64,000 bases of DNA from Taklimakanibacter albus (lineage in GTDB: Bacteria; Pseudomonadota; Alphaproteobacteria; Rhizobiales; Aestuariivirgaceae), in the NCBI RefSeq assembly GCF_016595235.1, contig NZ_JAENHL010000006.1, forward strand, positions 186,001-250,000. Direction: 5' to 3'. Under the pieces are notes generated by a model. The model was not told the origin of the DNA and did no database searches. It was given only the letters and a program-made list of their open reading frames with translations. Below are positions 41,650 to 50,241 of the stretch, in pieces. Numbering within the stretch: the stretch's first letter is position 1; each line of letters begins with the position of its first letter. Made by a program: the position numbers and the translations under genes.

Positions 41650-42942
41650 ATGACCGCCGACCGTCACCTCGTCATCGGCCTGAGCCTGACCGCGACCTGG
41701 CGAAAAGGGACACGTCCGCCTGATGCGGCGGACAAGGAAGCCTCACAGGGCAGCGCCATCGACTTCAACATCCGGCTCGCGCGGATGGCGGAAAAGGCGA
41801 AGCTCGATTTCGTCTTCAAGCCGGACTTTTCGGGCGGCGGCGCGCCCAAGGGAGGTGCTGGATCAGGCGGTGCGAGCGCCGTCGGTCTCGATCCGATGCT
41901 CATGCTGACGGCCGTCGCGCGTGAGACCGCGCATATCGGAGTGGTCACCACGGCGTCGACCACCTTCAATCCGCCCTATGCCGTTGCGCGCCAGATTCAG
42001 TCGCTGAACTGGATCAGCAATGGCCGGGCCGGCTGGAACATCGTGACCTCGATCGAGGGCGCGGAGAATTTCAGTGACGACCCGATGCCGACGCCGGATG
42101 TCCGCTATCGCCGGGCTGCCGAATTCACCGAGGTCGTGCGGCGCCTATGGAACAGCCATCCCCCTGCGGCCCTGGCCGGCAAGGCGCAGCTTTCGCCGAT
42201 CGACCACAAGGGCGAGTTCTTTGCGGTCAAGGGACCGCTCGGCATTGCCGGCCATCCCGCCGGACGCATTCCGCTGTTTCAGGCCGGAGCTTCCGACATC
42301 GGGCGTGATTTCGCGGCCACCGTCGCCGATGCGATATTCGGCGCGATACCCGATCTCGCCGCCGGCATCGAGCTGCGCAGCGACCTGCGCCGGCGGGCGC
42401 AAGTAAAAGGCCGGGCGCCGGGCGATATCCGGGTCCTGCCGGGGCTCTATTTCTTCATCGCCGATACACGCGAGGAGGCCCGCGAGCTTCACCATCTGGG
42501 GCATGCCCATCTGGGACGCCGGCAGCGTCTCGACTCGGTCAAGTCCTTCCTGGGTCTCGATGTGAGCGGCCTCACCGAAGACAGCCGGGTGACGCGCGAC
42601 ATGCTGCCCGATCCTGACCGGCCGGTGCGCAGCCGCACGCATGCGGATCTCCTGCGCCGCTACATTACCCTGAACGAGCCCACGGTCGCCGAGCTCCTGA
42701 TGCGCCCCGAAGTGGTTGGCTCGGCGCATTGGGTTTCCGTCGGCACCGTCGACGACGTGATCCGGGACATCGTGGAGTGGCGGGAAGCGGGCGCCATTGA
42801 CGGCTTCATCGCGCTTCCGGGCGGCTCCTGGCGGTCGATGCAACTCTTCTTCGACGAGCTCATGCCGCGTCTGAGCGACATGAGCCTGTTCCGCAAGGAA
42901 TATGAAGGCGCCACGCTCGGCGAGCATCTGAGAATCTCCTGA
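41650..42942 (+). CDS. LLM-class flavin-dependent monooxygenase (NtaA/SnaA/DszA family)
   Basis: A 430-residue bacterial-luciferase-like monooxygenase of the NtaA/EmoA/DszA/SnaA branch, which uses externally reduced FMN to oxidise amines, sulfones or similar compounds. Matching segments are FNIRLARMAEKAKLDFVFKPDF, GLDPMLMLTAVARETAHIGVVTTASTTF, NPPYAVARQIQSLNWISNGRAGWNIVTS and RYRRAAEFTEVVRRLW. Family members cleave nitrilotriacetate and EDTA by N-dealkylation. It follows the siderophore-interacting reductase gene by 3 bases and is convergent with an IclR regulator 4 bases away. Degradation of the imported chelator is the natural hypothesis, though sulfur-compound oxidation is another option. 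Confidence 0.9.
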   Translation: MTADRHLVIGLSLTATWRKGTRPPDAADKEASQGSAIDFNIRLARMAEKAKLDFVFKPDFSGGGAPKGGAGSGGASAVGLDPMLMLTAVARETAHIGVVTTASTTFNPPYAVARQIQSLNWISNGRAGWNIVTSIEGAENFSDDPMPTPDVRYRRAAEFTEVVRRLWNSHPPAALAGKAQLSPIDHKGEFFAVKGPLGIAGHPAGRIPLFQAGASDIGRDFAATVADAIFGAIPDLAAGIELRSDLRRRAQVKGRAPGDIRVLPGLYFFIADTREEARELHHLGHAHLGRRQRLDSVKSFLGLDVSGLTEDSRVTRDMLPDPDRPVRSRTHADLLRRYITLNEPTVAELLMRPEVVGSAHWVSVGTVDDVIRDIVEWREAGAIDGFIALPGGSWRSMQLFFDELMPRLSDMSLFRKEYEGATLGEHLRIS

Positions 42943-42946
42943 GGCG

Positions 42947-43720
42947 TCAGCCGCCACCGCATTCGCGGGAGGCGGCGCGCGCCGCGGCGAACAGTTCCTT
43001 GCCGTGTTCCTGGGCATTGGCGGCATCGATGGCCGACACCGTGGTCATGACGCAGGCGATTTCCTTCTGCGCATCGAAGACCGGCGCCGCCTTGCCGGTG
43101 AGCAGCGAGAACAGGTGCTCCGACAGATCCGCGCCGCCGGCCTCGCGCACGGCGTCCAGCGTGGCGTTCGTCGGCATCGTGCCGCGAAAGCGCGCCGGCT
43201 GCAGCTTGCGCGCGGCCTTGATCCTCTCGGATGGAAGATAGGCTTGAAAGACGAACCCGCAGGCGGTTTTGTCGAGCGGCAGCACGTCGCCGAGCGCCAC
43301 GGTGCTGATCACGAAATGGGCGCTCCGGTACCAGCGGATGATGGTCGGGCCGCGCTCGGTCCAGATCGCCACGCCGCAGCTCGCCGCGAGCCGCAGCGAC
43401 AAGGCTTTCATGTGCCGCGCCGCCACTTCCACCGGCTCGATGCGCCGCAAGGCGCCGATGCCGATGCTCAGTGCCGCGGGACCGAGATCGTAATGGCCAT
43501 TGGCGACATCCTGCGCCACGAAACCTTCCTTCACGAGGCTCTGCATATAGCGATGCGCGGTCGATGTTCCGGTTTGCCCGCGTTTGGCAATCTCGCGCAG
43601 CGCCAGGGGCCCCTCGGCATTCGCCAATATGTCGAGAAAGCGCGCGGCGATCGATACCGACTGGATCGTGGTCGAGCGCCTGCCTTTTTTCGTGCCCGTC
43701 TTATCGGATTGCCTGATCAT
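42947..43720 (-). CDS. IclR family transcriptional regulator
   Basis: A 257-residue IclR regulator. The N-terminal winged helix is SVSIAARFLDILANAEGPLALREIAKRGQTGTSTAHRYMQSLVKEGFV. The C-terminal effector domain (ARHMKALSLRLAASCGVAIWTERG, DVLPLDKTACGFVFQAYLP) is typical. IclR proteins normally respond to small organic metabolites, not iron. It lies between the monooxygenase operon and the divergent TonB receptor gene, so it is the probable controller of one or both. The ATG at 43720 was preferred over the codon at 43822 because the longer form would cover the predicted operator at 43744-43774. Confidence 0.9.
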   Translation of the reverse strand: MIRQSDKTGTKKGRRSTTIQSVSIAARFLDILANAEGPLALREIAKRGQTGTSTAHRYMQSLVKEGFVAQDVANGHYDLGPAALSIGIGALRRIEPVEVAARHMKALSLRLAASCGVAIWTERGPTIIRWYRSAHFVISTVALGDVLPLDKTACGFVFQAYLPSERIKAARKLQPARFRGTMPTNATLDAVREAGGADLSEHLFSLLTGKAAPVFDAQKEIACVMTTVSAIDAANAQEHGKELFAAARAASRECGGG

Positions 43721-43743
43721 CGATGGTCCATTCCTGGTGCGAC

Positions 43744-43774
43744 ATAATACACGACTGAATTTGTCAGGTATTAT
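43744..43774. promoter_or_regulatory. Predicted IclR operator upstream of TonB receptor
   Basis: Arms ATAATAC (43744-43750) and GTATTAT (43768-43774) are a perfect 7-bp inverted repeat separated by 17 bases. It lies 23 bases before the IclR start and about 90 bases upstream of the TonB receptor gene. The TATTATTGACAT overlap suggests a -35 or -10 element on the plus strand. No clear Fur or RirA-type box is seen. Assignment to IclR is positional. Confidence 0.55.
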
Positions 43775-43866
43775 TGACATGCAGAATGCGTCATGCATAG
43801 TGGAATTCAGGTCGCGAGCCATGGACTACCCCTAGCTAGCCAGCATTTTCCACGGACGGGGAAGTC

Positions 43867-45927
43867 ATGTCTCTCAATTCATCCACTGCTCGGCGCGGCG
43901 TAAGCGCGCTCGCCATTCTTTCCGTCATCGCTGTTCCGGCTCAGGCGCAGGATGCGGGCGATGAAACCATTCTCGACACGATCGTGGTGACCGGCGAACG
44001 CATTGCCCGCAGCATCTTTGAAACGGCTTCGTCGGTCAGCGTGATTTCGGGCAAGGAGATCGAGAAGAATCCGCAGGACCAGACCGCCAAGGAAGTGATC
44101 AACAACGTGCCCAATGTGTATGTGCCGAACAATATCGGCGCCGGCACCATCCGCGGCCAGGCGATCGAGGGGCCGAATACCGGCGTCACCGCGTTCTATG
44201 GCGGCACGGTGCCGCGCGCGACCATCAATGTCGATGGGCGGTATGTGAGCTACAATGAGCTCTATTTCGGTGATACGTCGGTCTGGGATGTCGACTCGAT
44301 GGAAGTGTTCCGCGGTCCCCAGACGACAGCGCAGGGCGCCAACAGCATCGCCGGCGCATTCATCATCAAGACCAAGGACCCGACTTGGACGCCGGAGGCC
44401 TCGCTTCAGGGCGTCATCAGCAACCGCGATGGATATCGCGCCTCGTTTGCCGGCTCAACGCCCTTGATCAAGGACCAACTGGCGGCGCGCGTGGCGCTCG
44501 ACTTCTATGGCCGCGACAGCATCGTCAAATTCACCAATCCCGCTTTCGATCCGGGCGATGCGGATCCCGACATTTCCGTCGCCAATGGCCGCGCCAAGCT
44601 TTTGTGGGTGCCGGCGGCGATCCCGGGTTTCGAGGCCAAGCTCACCTACAACCACAGTGAATCGACCGGGCCCCAAGCGGAATCGGTGCCTTATCCCTTC
44701 AAGGGCTACGAAAGCAACGCCACGGCCGTGGTCAGCTGGGACAACCGGACCGATACGGGCATTCTCGATATGAGCTACGACACGGGCAGGGGCGTCAAGC
44801 TCTACAACCAGACGCAATATTCGGTCACCGACATCGAGCGGCTCTACAATCCGTCCAACAACGGAGCAGCCGAGATCGATCAGGAAGACGTCTCCAACGA
44901 AACGCGGGCGACCTTCGACGCTCTGGCCGGCCGCCTGACCGGTGTCGTCGGGCTGTTCCTGCGCCGGACCGAGGCGGATGAGGCGCTGCATTTTCTGGGC
45001 GGCATCGAGTTCAAAGACGAGAAAGACAGCATGGGCCTCTATTCGGAGATGACCTACCGGCTGACCGACAGGTGGTCGGTGACGGGCGGCCTGCGCTATC
45101 AGCACGATGCGATGGAGCGCAACGGCACCTATGTGACGAGCCCGGTGGAGTTCGACGAGACCTTCGATGCGCTTCTGCCGAAGATTTCCGTCGCCTATCA
45201 GCTGACGCCCGAAGTGACGGTCGGCGCCCTGGTGAACCGGGGCTACAATCCGGGCGGCGTGTCGCTCGACACGACGCGACGGATCTTCGTGCCCTTCAAG
45301 CAGGAGACCGTCTGGAACTATGAGCTCTTCGGGCGCGCCAGTCTGCTCGGCGACCGGCTCATCGTCACCGGCAACCTGTTCTACAGCGATTATTATGACG
45401 GCCAGCGCTATTCGCAGACCTACATTCCCGACATCGATCTCACCACCAGCCTCACGCTCAACGCCGACCGCTCGCATGCCTATGGTTTCGAGCTGGGAGC
45501 GACCTGGAGCGTGACCGACAAATTCCGGCTGAACGGCCAGGCCGGGGTGTTGCGGACCGAGGTGACGAAATTCTCGGACTCTTCCGTCGATTTCGAAGGC
45601 AATGAGTTCGCCAAGTCGCCGGGCTATATGCTGGGCGCCGGCTTCGACTGGGATGTCTTCGAGCGTTTCAATGTCGGGGCCAATATCCGCCATGTCGACG
45701 GCTATTACTCCGATGACGCCAACACGCCGGCCTTCGCCGTGGACGCCTACACCATCGGCAATGTCAACGCAGCCTTCCAGATCACCGACAAGATGAAGCT
45801 CTTCGGTTATGTGAAGAATGTCCTCGATGAGGAGGCGCCGACATCGATCGGCGGCCGGGGCAGCGTCATCAGCGCGACCATGCTCCAGCCGCGCGCCTAT
45901 GGCGTCGGCCTGCGGCTAGACTTCTAA
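43867..45927 (+). CDS. TonB-dependent outer-membrane receptor (siderophore type)
   Basis: A 686-residue outer-membrane beta-barrel receptor. A signal peptide (VSALAILSVIAVPAQAQ) is followed by the TonB box DTIVVTGE and a plug domain (SVSVISGKEIEKNPQDQTAKEVINNVPNV ... VEVFRGPQTTAQGANSIAGAFIIKTKDP region). The barrel ends with GVGLRLDF, the terminal aromatic needed for barrel assembly. It starts a cluster of ABC ATPase, two permeases and a binding protein, implying active uptake of a ferric chelate across both membranes. Relatives are called iron-siderophore receptors, but some import other organic ligands. There is no extended N-terminal signalling domain, so it is not of the FecA transducer type. 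Confidence 0.93.
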   Translation: MSLNSSTARRGVSALAILSVIAVPAQAQDAGDETILDTIVVTGERIARSIFETASSVSVISGKEIEKNPQDQTAKEVINNVPNVYVPNNIGAGTIRGQAIEGPNTGVTAFYGGTVPRATINVDGRYVSYNELYFGDTSVWDVDSMEVFRGPQTTAQGANSIAGAFIIKTKDPTWTPEASLQGVISNRDGYRASFAGSTPLIKDQLAARVALDFYGRDSIVKFTNPAFDPGDADPDISVANGRAKLLWVPAAIPGFEAKLTYNHSESTGPQAESVPYPFKGYESNATAVVSWDNRTDTGILDMSYDTGRGVKLYNQTQYSVTDIERLYNPSNNGAAEIDQEDVSNETRATFDALAGRLTGVVGLFLRRTEADEALHFLGGIEFKDEKDSMGLYSEMTYRLTDRWSVTGGLRYQHDAMERNGTYVTSPVEFDETFDALLPKISVAYQLTPEVTVGALVNRGYNPGGVSLDTTRRIFVPFKQETVWNYELFGRASLLGDRLIVTGNLFYSDYYDGQRYSQTYIPDIDLTTSLTLNADRSHAYGFELGATWSVTDKFRLNGQAGVLRTEVTKFSDSSVDFEGNEFAKSPGYMLGAGFDWDVFERFNVGANIRHVDGYYSDDANTPAFAVDAYTIGNVNAAFQITDKMKLFGYVKNVLDEEAPTSIGGRGSVISATMLQPRAYGVGLRLDF

Positions 45928-45928
45928 A

Positions 45929-45973
45929 GCATCGGACCGAAAAGTGCGAAGCGGTTTTCGGATAATCCGATGC
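45929..45973. repeat. Dispersed nested-hairpin repeat, copy 2; supplies the start codon of the next gene
   Basis: Same element as at 32917-32965 with a single base difference in 44 compared bases. Outer arms GCATCGGA (45929-45936) and TCCGATGC (45966-45973) and inner arms CCGAAAA and TTTTCGG remain. It starts 2 bases after the TonB receptor stop, and its last bases (CCGATGCG) contain the ATG used by the ABC ATPase gene at 45970. A hairpin here could attenuate the transporter genes relative to the receptor. Confidence 0.8.
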
Positions 45974-46782
45974 GTGAAACAGTGACGACCGTGCCGGTGC
46001 TCACCTGCGATCGTCTCACTGTCGCTTATGCCCCGGCTGCGCGGCCGGTGCTGAACGACGTGTCGGTCGGTTTCGCCACCGGCCGCTTCACTGCTCTGGT
46101 GGGACCGAATGGCTGCGGAAAGTCGACCCTGATCAAGGCGATCATGGGATTTCTGCCGCATGCCCAGGGTGAGATCGCGCTGGACGGTACCGCCTTACGA
46201 AATATCCCGCGGCGCGATCTGGCGCGGCGCATCGCCTATCTGCCCCAGGAGAACCACTGTCCTGATCACATCAGCCTCGCAGAGCTGGTCGAGCTCGGCG
46301 GCTATGCGCGTTATTCCTTGTTCGGCGGCCCCGATGAGCGTGATCGTTCGCTGTTCGCCGACGCGCTGACGACGGTCGGCCTCGAAGGATTGGCGGCGCG
46401 CCCCGTGAATGATCTGTCCGGCGGGCAGCGCCAGCGCGCCTGGATCGCGATGATCCTGGCCCAGGACACCGACATCATCCTCTTGGATGAGCCGGTCAAT
46501 CATCTCGATGTGCATTTCCAGTACTCGATCCTTGATCTTCTCCGCGCGCTCACCCGCTGCGGCAAGACGATCGTGGCCGTGCTGCATGACCTCAATCTGA
46601 CGGCGGCCTTTGCCGATGACGTCGTCATGATGCGCGACGGCCGGATATTCGCACAGGGGCGCACGGCCGACACGATAAGTGCCGAGAGCGTGCGCGACGT
46701 CTTCGATTTCGACGCCGATGTTTTCGCCAGGGGCGGGCGTCTCGTCTGCTTGCCCGCTCACGCGCCGCAAGCGCCGGCATGA
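45970..46782 (+). CDS. Iron-siderophore ABC transporter ATP-binding protein (FecE-like)
   Basis: A 270-residue ABC ATPase of the FecE/FhuC/BtuD importer family. Walker A GPNGCGKSTLIK, signature LSGGQRQRAWIAMILAQ, Walker B IILLDEPVNHLD and switch His in VLHDLNLT are all in place. It powers the two FecCD permeases that follow. The ATG lies inside the dispersed hairpin repeat, so no normal ribosome binding site is visible, and a GTG at 45979 is an alternative. The stop overlaps the next gene's ATG by 4 bases. Confidence 0.95.
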   Translation: MRETVTTVPVLTCDRLTVAYAPAARPVLNDVSVGFATGRFTALVGPNGCGKSTLIKAIMGFLPHAQGEIALDGTALRNIPRRDLARRIAYLPQENHCPDHISLAELVELGGYARYSLFGGPDERDRSLFADALTTVGLEGLAARPVNDLSGGQRQRAWIAMILAQDTDIILLDEPVNHLDVHFQYSILDLLRALTRCGKTIVAVLHDLNLTAAFADDVVMMRDGRIFAQGRTADTISAESVRDVFDFDADVFARGGRLVCLPAHAPQAPA

Positions 46783-47798
46783 ACGGGCGGCGTTATCCCG
46801 CAATGGCGGGCATTCTCGCGATAGCGATCATCGCCTTCATCGCCAATCTGTCCTTCGGCGCATCCGCGATGAGTCCGAGAAGCGTGGTGGCTGCGCTTTT
46901 CGCCTTCGATCCCGACAATTACGACCACTTTGTCGTCCTCTATCAGCGCCTGCCGCGGGCGCTCATCGCCGTCTTTCTGGGCGCGGTGATGGCCTGCGGC
47001 GGCGCCGTGCTCCAGGGGCTCACGCGAAACCCGCTGGCATCGCCCGGCATTCTCGGCGTCAGTTCCGGCGCCATGCTGTTCGTCGTCATCGCCGCCTTCC
47101 TGCTCGATGTGCCTTCGCAAGGGCAGGGCGTTGCCGCCATCCTCGGCGGTTTCTTCGGCTTTCTGAACTGCCTGCTCGTCACCCGCCTGATCGTGTCGTC
47201 GAAAGAGCCGCATGGCCTGGCCTTCATTCTTTCCGGCGCGGTCCTGTCGATGCTGCATGGCGCCATCGCCAATGCCATCATGCTGAGCAGTCCGTCGCGG
47301 CGCAGCGACTTTCTGAGCTGGGCCACCGGCAACATCAATCATGTCTATGTGGAGCGCCTGCGCGACTTCTGGTGGCTGGGCGCGCTCGGCCTCGTGATGC
47401 TTTTGGCGATGGCGCGGCCGCTGACCCTCATTACGCTCGGGCGCGACAAGGCGGCATCCGCCGGGGTCGACGTGACCCGCATCACCTGGCTTTCCATCGG
47501 CGCGGTCGTGGTGTCGGTGAGCGTTGCGGTCGCGATCTGCGGGCCGATCGGCTTTGTCGGCCTCGTCACGCCGCATATCGTGCGCCCGCTTGTCGGCGCG
47601 TCCTTCCGGCTGGCACTGCCGGCCAATGCCGTGCTGGGTGCCGCGATCTGCCTCCTGGCCGATCTTGCGGCGCGCTCGGCCTTCGCCCCGCATGTTCTCA
47701 ACACCGGCATCATGATGGACCTGCTCGGCGGCATCGTCTTCGCCGTCATCGTCAAGCGTTATTATCTGTCCACGTCCGAACGGGGGGCCTGGCGATGA
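46779..47798 (+). CDS. Iron-siderophore ABC transporter permease (FecCD family), subunit 1
   Basis: A 339-residue FecCD-family inner-membrane permease with about ten helices. Diagnostic blocks are YQRLPRALIAVFLGAVMACGGAVLQGLTRNPLASPGILGVSSGA, TGNINHVYVERLRDFWWLGALGL and CGPIGFVGLVTPHIVRPLVGASFRLALPANAVLGA. The GFVGLVTPH coupling region docks to the ATPase. It overlaps both flanking genes by 4 bases (ATGA), which means tight translational coupling in the fec-like operon. Confidence 0.94.
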   Translation: MNGRRYPAMAGILAIAIIAFIANLSFGASAMSPRSVVAALFAFDPDNYDHFVVLYQRLPRALIAVFLGAVMACGGAVLQGLTRNPLASPGILGVSSGAMLFVVIAAFLLDVPSQGQGVAAILGGFFGFLNCLLVTRLIVSSKEPHGLAFILSGAVLSMLHGAIANAIMLSSPSRRSDFLSWATGNINHVYVERLRDFWWLGALGLVMLLAMARPLTLITLGRDKAASAGVDVTRITWLSIGAVVVSVSVAVAICGPIGFVGLVTPHIVRPLVGASFRLALPANAVLGAAICLLADLAARSAFAPHVLNTGIMMDLLGGIVFAVIVKRYYLSTSERGAWR

Positions 47799-48859
47799 CC
47801 GTGACCCGGGCCTTGGACGGCCGCCTTATTATGCGTTTCGCCGGCGGCCTGACGATACGTTTGGCCGACGTCGTCGCGCTGTCCGGCCTGAGTCTCGTCA
47901 TTCTCCTGGCCGCTGCCGCGTCGTTGACGGTCGGCTCCACCCCGGTCGGCATGGCGGATGCCATCGGCATCCTGTGGCACGGTCCCGATGCGAGCGATCT
48001 CTCCTTTGCCGTCTGGGACGTCCGGCTGCCGCGTATTCTCATGGGCATTCTGGTTGGCGCCTCGGTCGCGCTGACCGGTGCCATGCTGCAGTCGCTGGCC
48101 CAGAATCCGCTCGCCGATCCGGGACTCCTTGGCCTGAGCCAGGGATCGATGACGGCTCTCCTGGTCATCTTCGTCTTCCTGCCCGGCCTGCCGCAAGGCT
48201 GGCTGCCGCTGGCCGCCCTCGCCGGTGGCCTCGCGGTCGGCGTACTTCTGGTGATCCTGGTCGGCCGTGCCAATGCCGGGGGCATGGCGATCCTCCTGAT
48301 AGGCATCGCGGTCGAGACGTCTTTGTCGTCGGTGACCTCGATCCTTTTGCTCTACACGCCGCCCGAGGTCTCGCTGGCGCTGGCGGACTGGATGGCGGGC
48401 TCGCTGTTCCGGGCGTCATGGCAAAGCCTCGCCACCTTCACGCCGTGGTTCGCGCTCGGTGTGCCGGCGATCCTTTTTCTCGGACGCGCATTGCGCAGCT
48501 ACGATCTCGGCGACCAGATGGCGATGGCGCTCGGCGAGACTCTCTCTTTCTCCAAGCCGGTCATTCTCGTCACCGCCGTGCTTCTCACCTCGGCGGCCGT
48601 ATCGGCGGTCGGGCCTCTCGCATTTCTGGGGGTGATGGCGCCGCATCTGGCGAATTTCATCTCGCCCGCTTCCGGCCGGGCGCGCCTGCTGCTGTCCGCC
48701 GCCGTGGGCGCGCTCCTCGTCGTCTGCGCCGACATATTGACCCGTGGTCTCGCCGGTGAACTTCCGCTTCCCACCGGCCTCGCCATCGTGATTCTCGGCG
48801 TCCCCATGTTCATCACCACCTTGCGGCTGCGCAGCGCGCGCCGGATGCGCGGTCAATAA
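47795..48859 (+). CDS. Iron-siderophore ABC transporter permease (FecCD family), subunit 2
   Basis: A 354-residue second FecCD permease, forming a heterodimer with the previous one. Signature regions are VWDVRLPRILMGILVGASVALTGAMLQSLAQNPLADPGLLGLSQGS and VGPLAFLGVMAPHLANFISPASGRARLLLSAAVGALLV. The open frame extends unbroken back to 46679, but those 372 codons are an antiframe shadow of subunit 1; the ATG at 47795, overlapping the previous stop as ATGA, is the true start. Ends RMRGQ, 12 bases before the binding protein. Confidence 0.94.
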   Translation: MTVTRALDGRLIMRFAGGLTIRLADVVALSGLSLVILLAAAASLTVGSTPVGMADAIGILWHGPDASDLSFAVWDVRLPRILMGILVGASVALTGAMLQSLAQNPLADPGLLGLSQGSMTALLVIFVFLPGLPQGWLPLAALAGGLAVGVLLVILVGRANAGGMAILLIGIAVETSLSSVTSILLLYTPPEVSLALADWMAGSLFRASWQSLATFTPWFALGVPAILFLGRALRSYDLGDQMAMALGETLSFSKPVILVTAVLLTSAAVSAVGPLAFLGVMAPHLANFISPASGRARLLLSAAVGALLVVCADILTRGLAGELPLPTGLAIVILGVPMFITTLRLRSARRMRGQ

Positions 48860-48871
48860 AGGAATACGCAT

Positions 48872-49831
48872 ATGAAGAAGTTCATTCTGGTTCTCGTTGC
48901 TCTCCTTCTCGCCGGCCAGGCCTTTGCCGAGATGCGGCAGGTGGTGGACGATGCCGGCCGCTCGGTGGAAATCCCCACGAAGCCGCAGCGGATCATCGCT
49001 CTGCATGAGGCGCTGCTGGCGCTGCCGCTCATCGAGCTCGGTCTCGATGTGGTCGGCGTCTATGGGCGCGCCGATGACGGCGGCAGCCAGATCGATGTCG
49101 ACTTTATCAGGAGCGTCTTCGGTGACGATCCGGCGCTCCGGATCGCCGGCATAGGACCGATCGGCAATATCGATCTCGAGAAGGTCCGCGCCCTGAAGCC
49201 CGATCTGATTATCGGCATGGGCCAGCAGCAGGCCCAGGTCCAGGCGCTTTCGGCCGTAGCACCCGTCTATCTGCAGGCGACGATGGCGGGCGGCGAATCC
49301 GGCTTTTCGATCGAGACGCGCCTCGCCGAGCTTTTGGGGCGCCAGGATGTCTTCGCGGCCAAGCAGGCCGGCTATCTCGCACGGGTAGCCGAGGTGAGGG
49401 GGCGGCTGCCCGCCGAAACGCGCGGCAAGACCTATCTCGCCGTCATCGTCTTCGACCAGGTGAGCGCCGTGCGTGATGTGTCGGGCGCGGTCCAGGCGAT
49501 ACGCGATCTAGGTTTCACGCCCTATGACTGGTCGAGCCGCGTGACGAGCGAAGCCACGCCGGGCCGCGGTTTTGCGGTTCCTTTGAGCTCCGAGGAATTC
49601 GCCCGGCTCGATCCGGATGTCCTCATTGTCATGAACAGCTATCTGAGCCCCGATCAAAGCCCGGATAAGATCCGCGCTAGGCTCGCCGCGATCGCGCCCG
49701 GCTGGAATCGCTTCATGCGCGCGGCGCGCGAGGACAATATCATCTTCCTCAACTCCGCCGAGGTCGCCACCCCCACCATCCAAAGCGCGCTGCACACCTT
49801 GACGGCATTCGAAAAATGGGCCGGCCAATAG
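48872..49831 (+). CDS. Iron-siderophore ABC transporter substrate-binding protein
   Basis: A 319-residue class III periplasmic binding protein (BtuF/FecB/FhuD type). A Sec signal peptide MKKFILVLVALLLAGQAFA is followed by the typical VVDDAGRSVEIPTKPQRIIALHEALLALPLIELG opening and the rigid inter-lobe helix. The chelate-binding lobe includes KPDLIIGMGQQQAQVQALSAVAPVYLQ. Its location after both permeases, with a 12-base gap, matches the fec/fhu arrangement. There is no lipobox Cys, so it is soluble in the periplasm. Confidence 0.93.
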   Translation: MKKFILVLVALLLAGQAFAEMRQVVDDAGRSVEIPTKPQRIIALHEALLALPLIELGLDVVGVYGRADDGGSQIDVDFIRSVFGDDPALRIAGIGPIGNIDLEKVRALKPDLIIGMGQQQAQVQALSAVAPVYLQATMAGGESGFSIETRLAELLGRQDVFAAKQAGYLARVAEVRGRLPAETRGKTYLAVIVFDQVSAVRDVSGAVQAIRDLGFTPYDWSSRVTSEATPGRGFAVPLSSEEFARLDPDVLIVMNSYLSPDQSPDKIRARLAAIAPGWNRFMRAAREDNIIFLNSAEVATPTIQSALHTLTAFEKWAGQ

Positions 49832-50241
49832 CATGACCTAAATACCCTCGCCCCGCGAGAGCGGGGAGAGGGAGGGCCCCGATGCGAAGCATCGGGAGGG
49901 TGAGGGGCCAACGGTCATTTTCTCCCGTTTCCTATCCAACACTTGCCTTACGCCACCTTTTGTGCCAAATGCGCGTCCCGCGCGGGAGCCGCGCATTGGA
50001 GAACGGCAATGTTTGAAGATCGCCAAATCATGGGTGCTGATCTTCCGGGTGCATACTGCGCCCGGCCGTTCCTGCTTGCGCCGGTCAGCTAACGCCGCCG
50101 CACCCCCCGACTCTGTCATCTGAAGAATTCTGAACCGCTGACGGTGTGACCGCCTGCGCATCTGCGCGCGCGTCACGTCGTCCGCTGCCAACCTTGCGTC
50201 GCTCCACCGTCGCGAGGCGGGTGAGCTATTGGCCGACGACC
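49832..50241. other. 410-bp non-coding gap with type C hairpin
   Basis: 49848-49911 is a type C palindromic repeat (CCCTCGCCCCGCGAGAGCGGG, then GGGCCCCGATGCGAAGCATCGGGAGG), placed after the ABC operon as a probable transcript-end hairpin. From 49912 to 50241 I find no convincing gene. A short palindromic stretch (GCGCGTCCCGCGCGGGAGCCGCGC, cut by one mismatch) occurs around 49970-49993. An in-frame extension of the next gene back to 50146 is Arg/Ser-rich and probably not translated. Confidence 0.6.

Noticed and set aside
46679..47794. A long open frame running without a stop into the second FecCD permease, giving a 726-residue protein
   Set aside because: The first 372 codons are an out-of-frame Arg/Ala-rich reading of the first permease. 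The ATG at 47795 overlapping the previous stop gives a normal-length permease.
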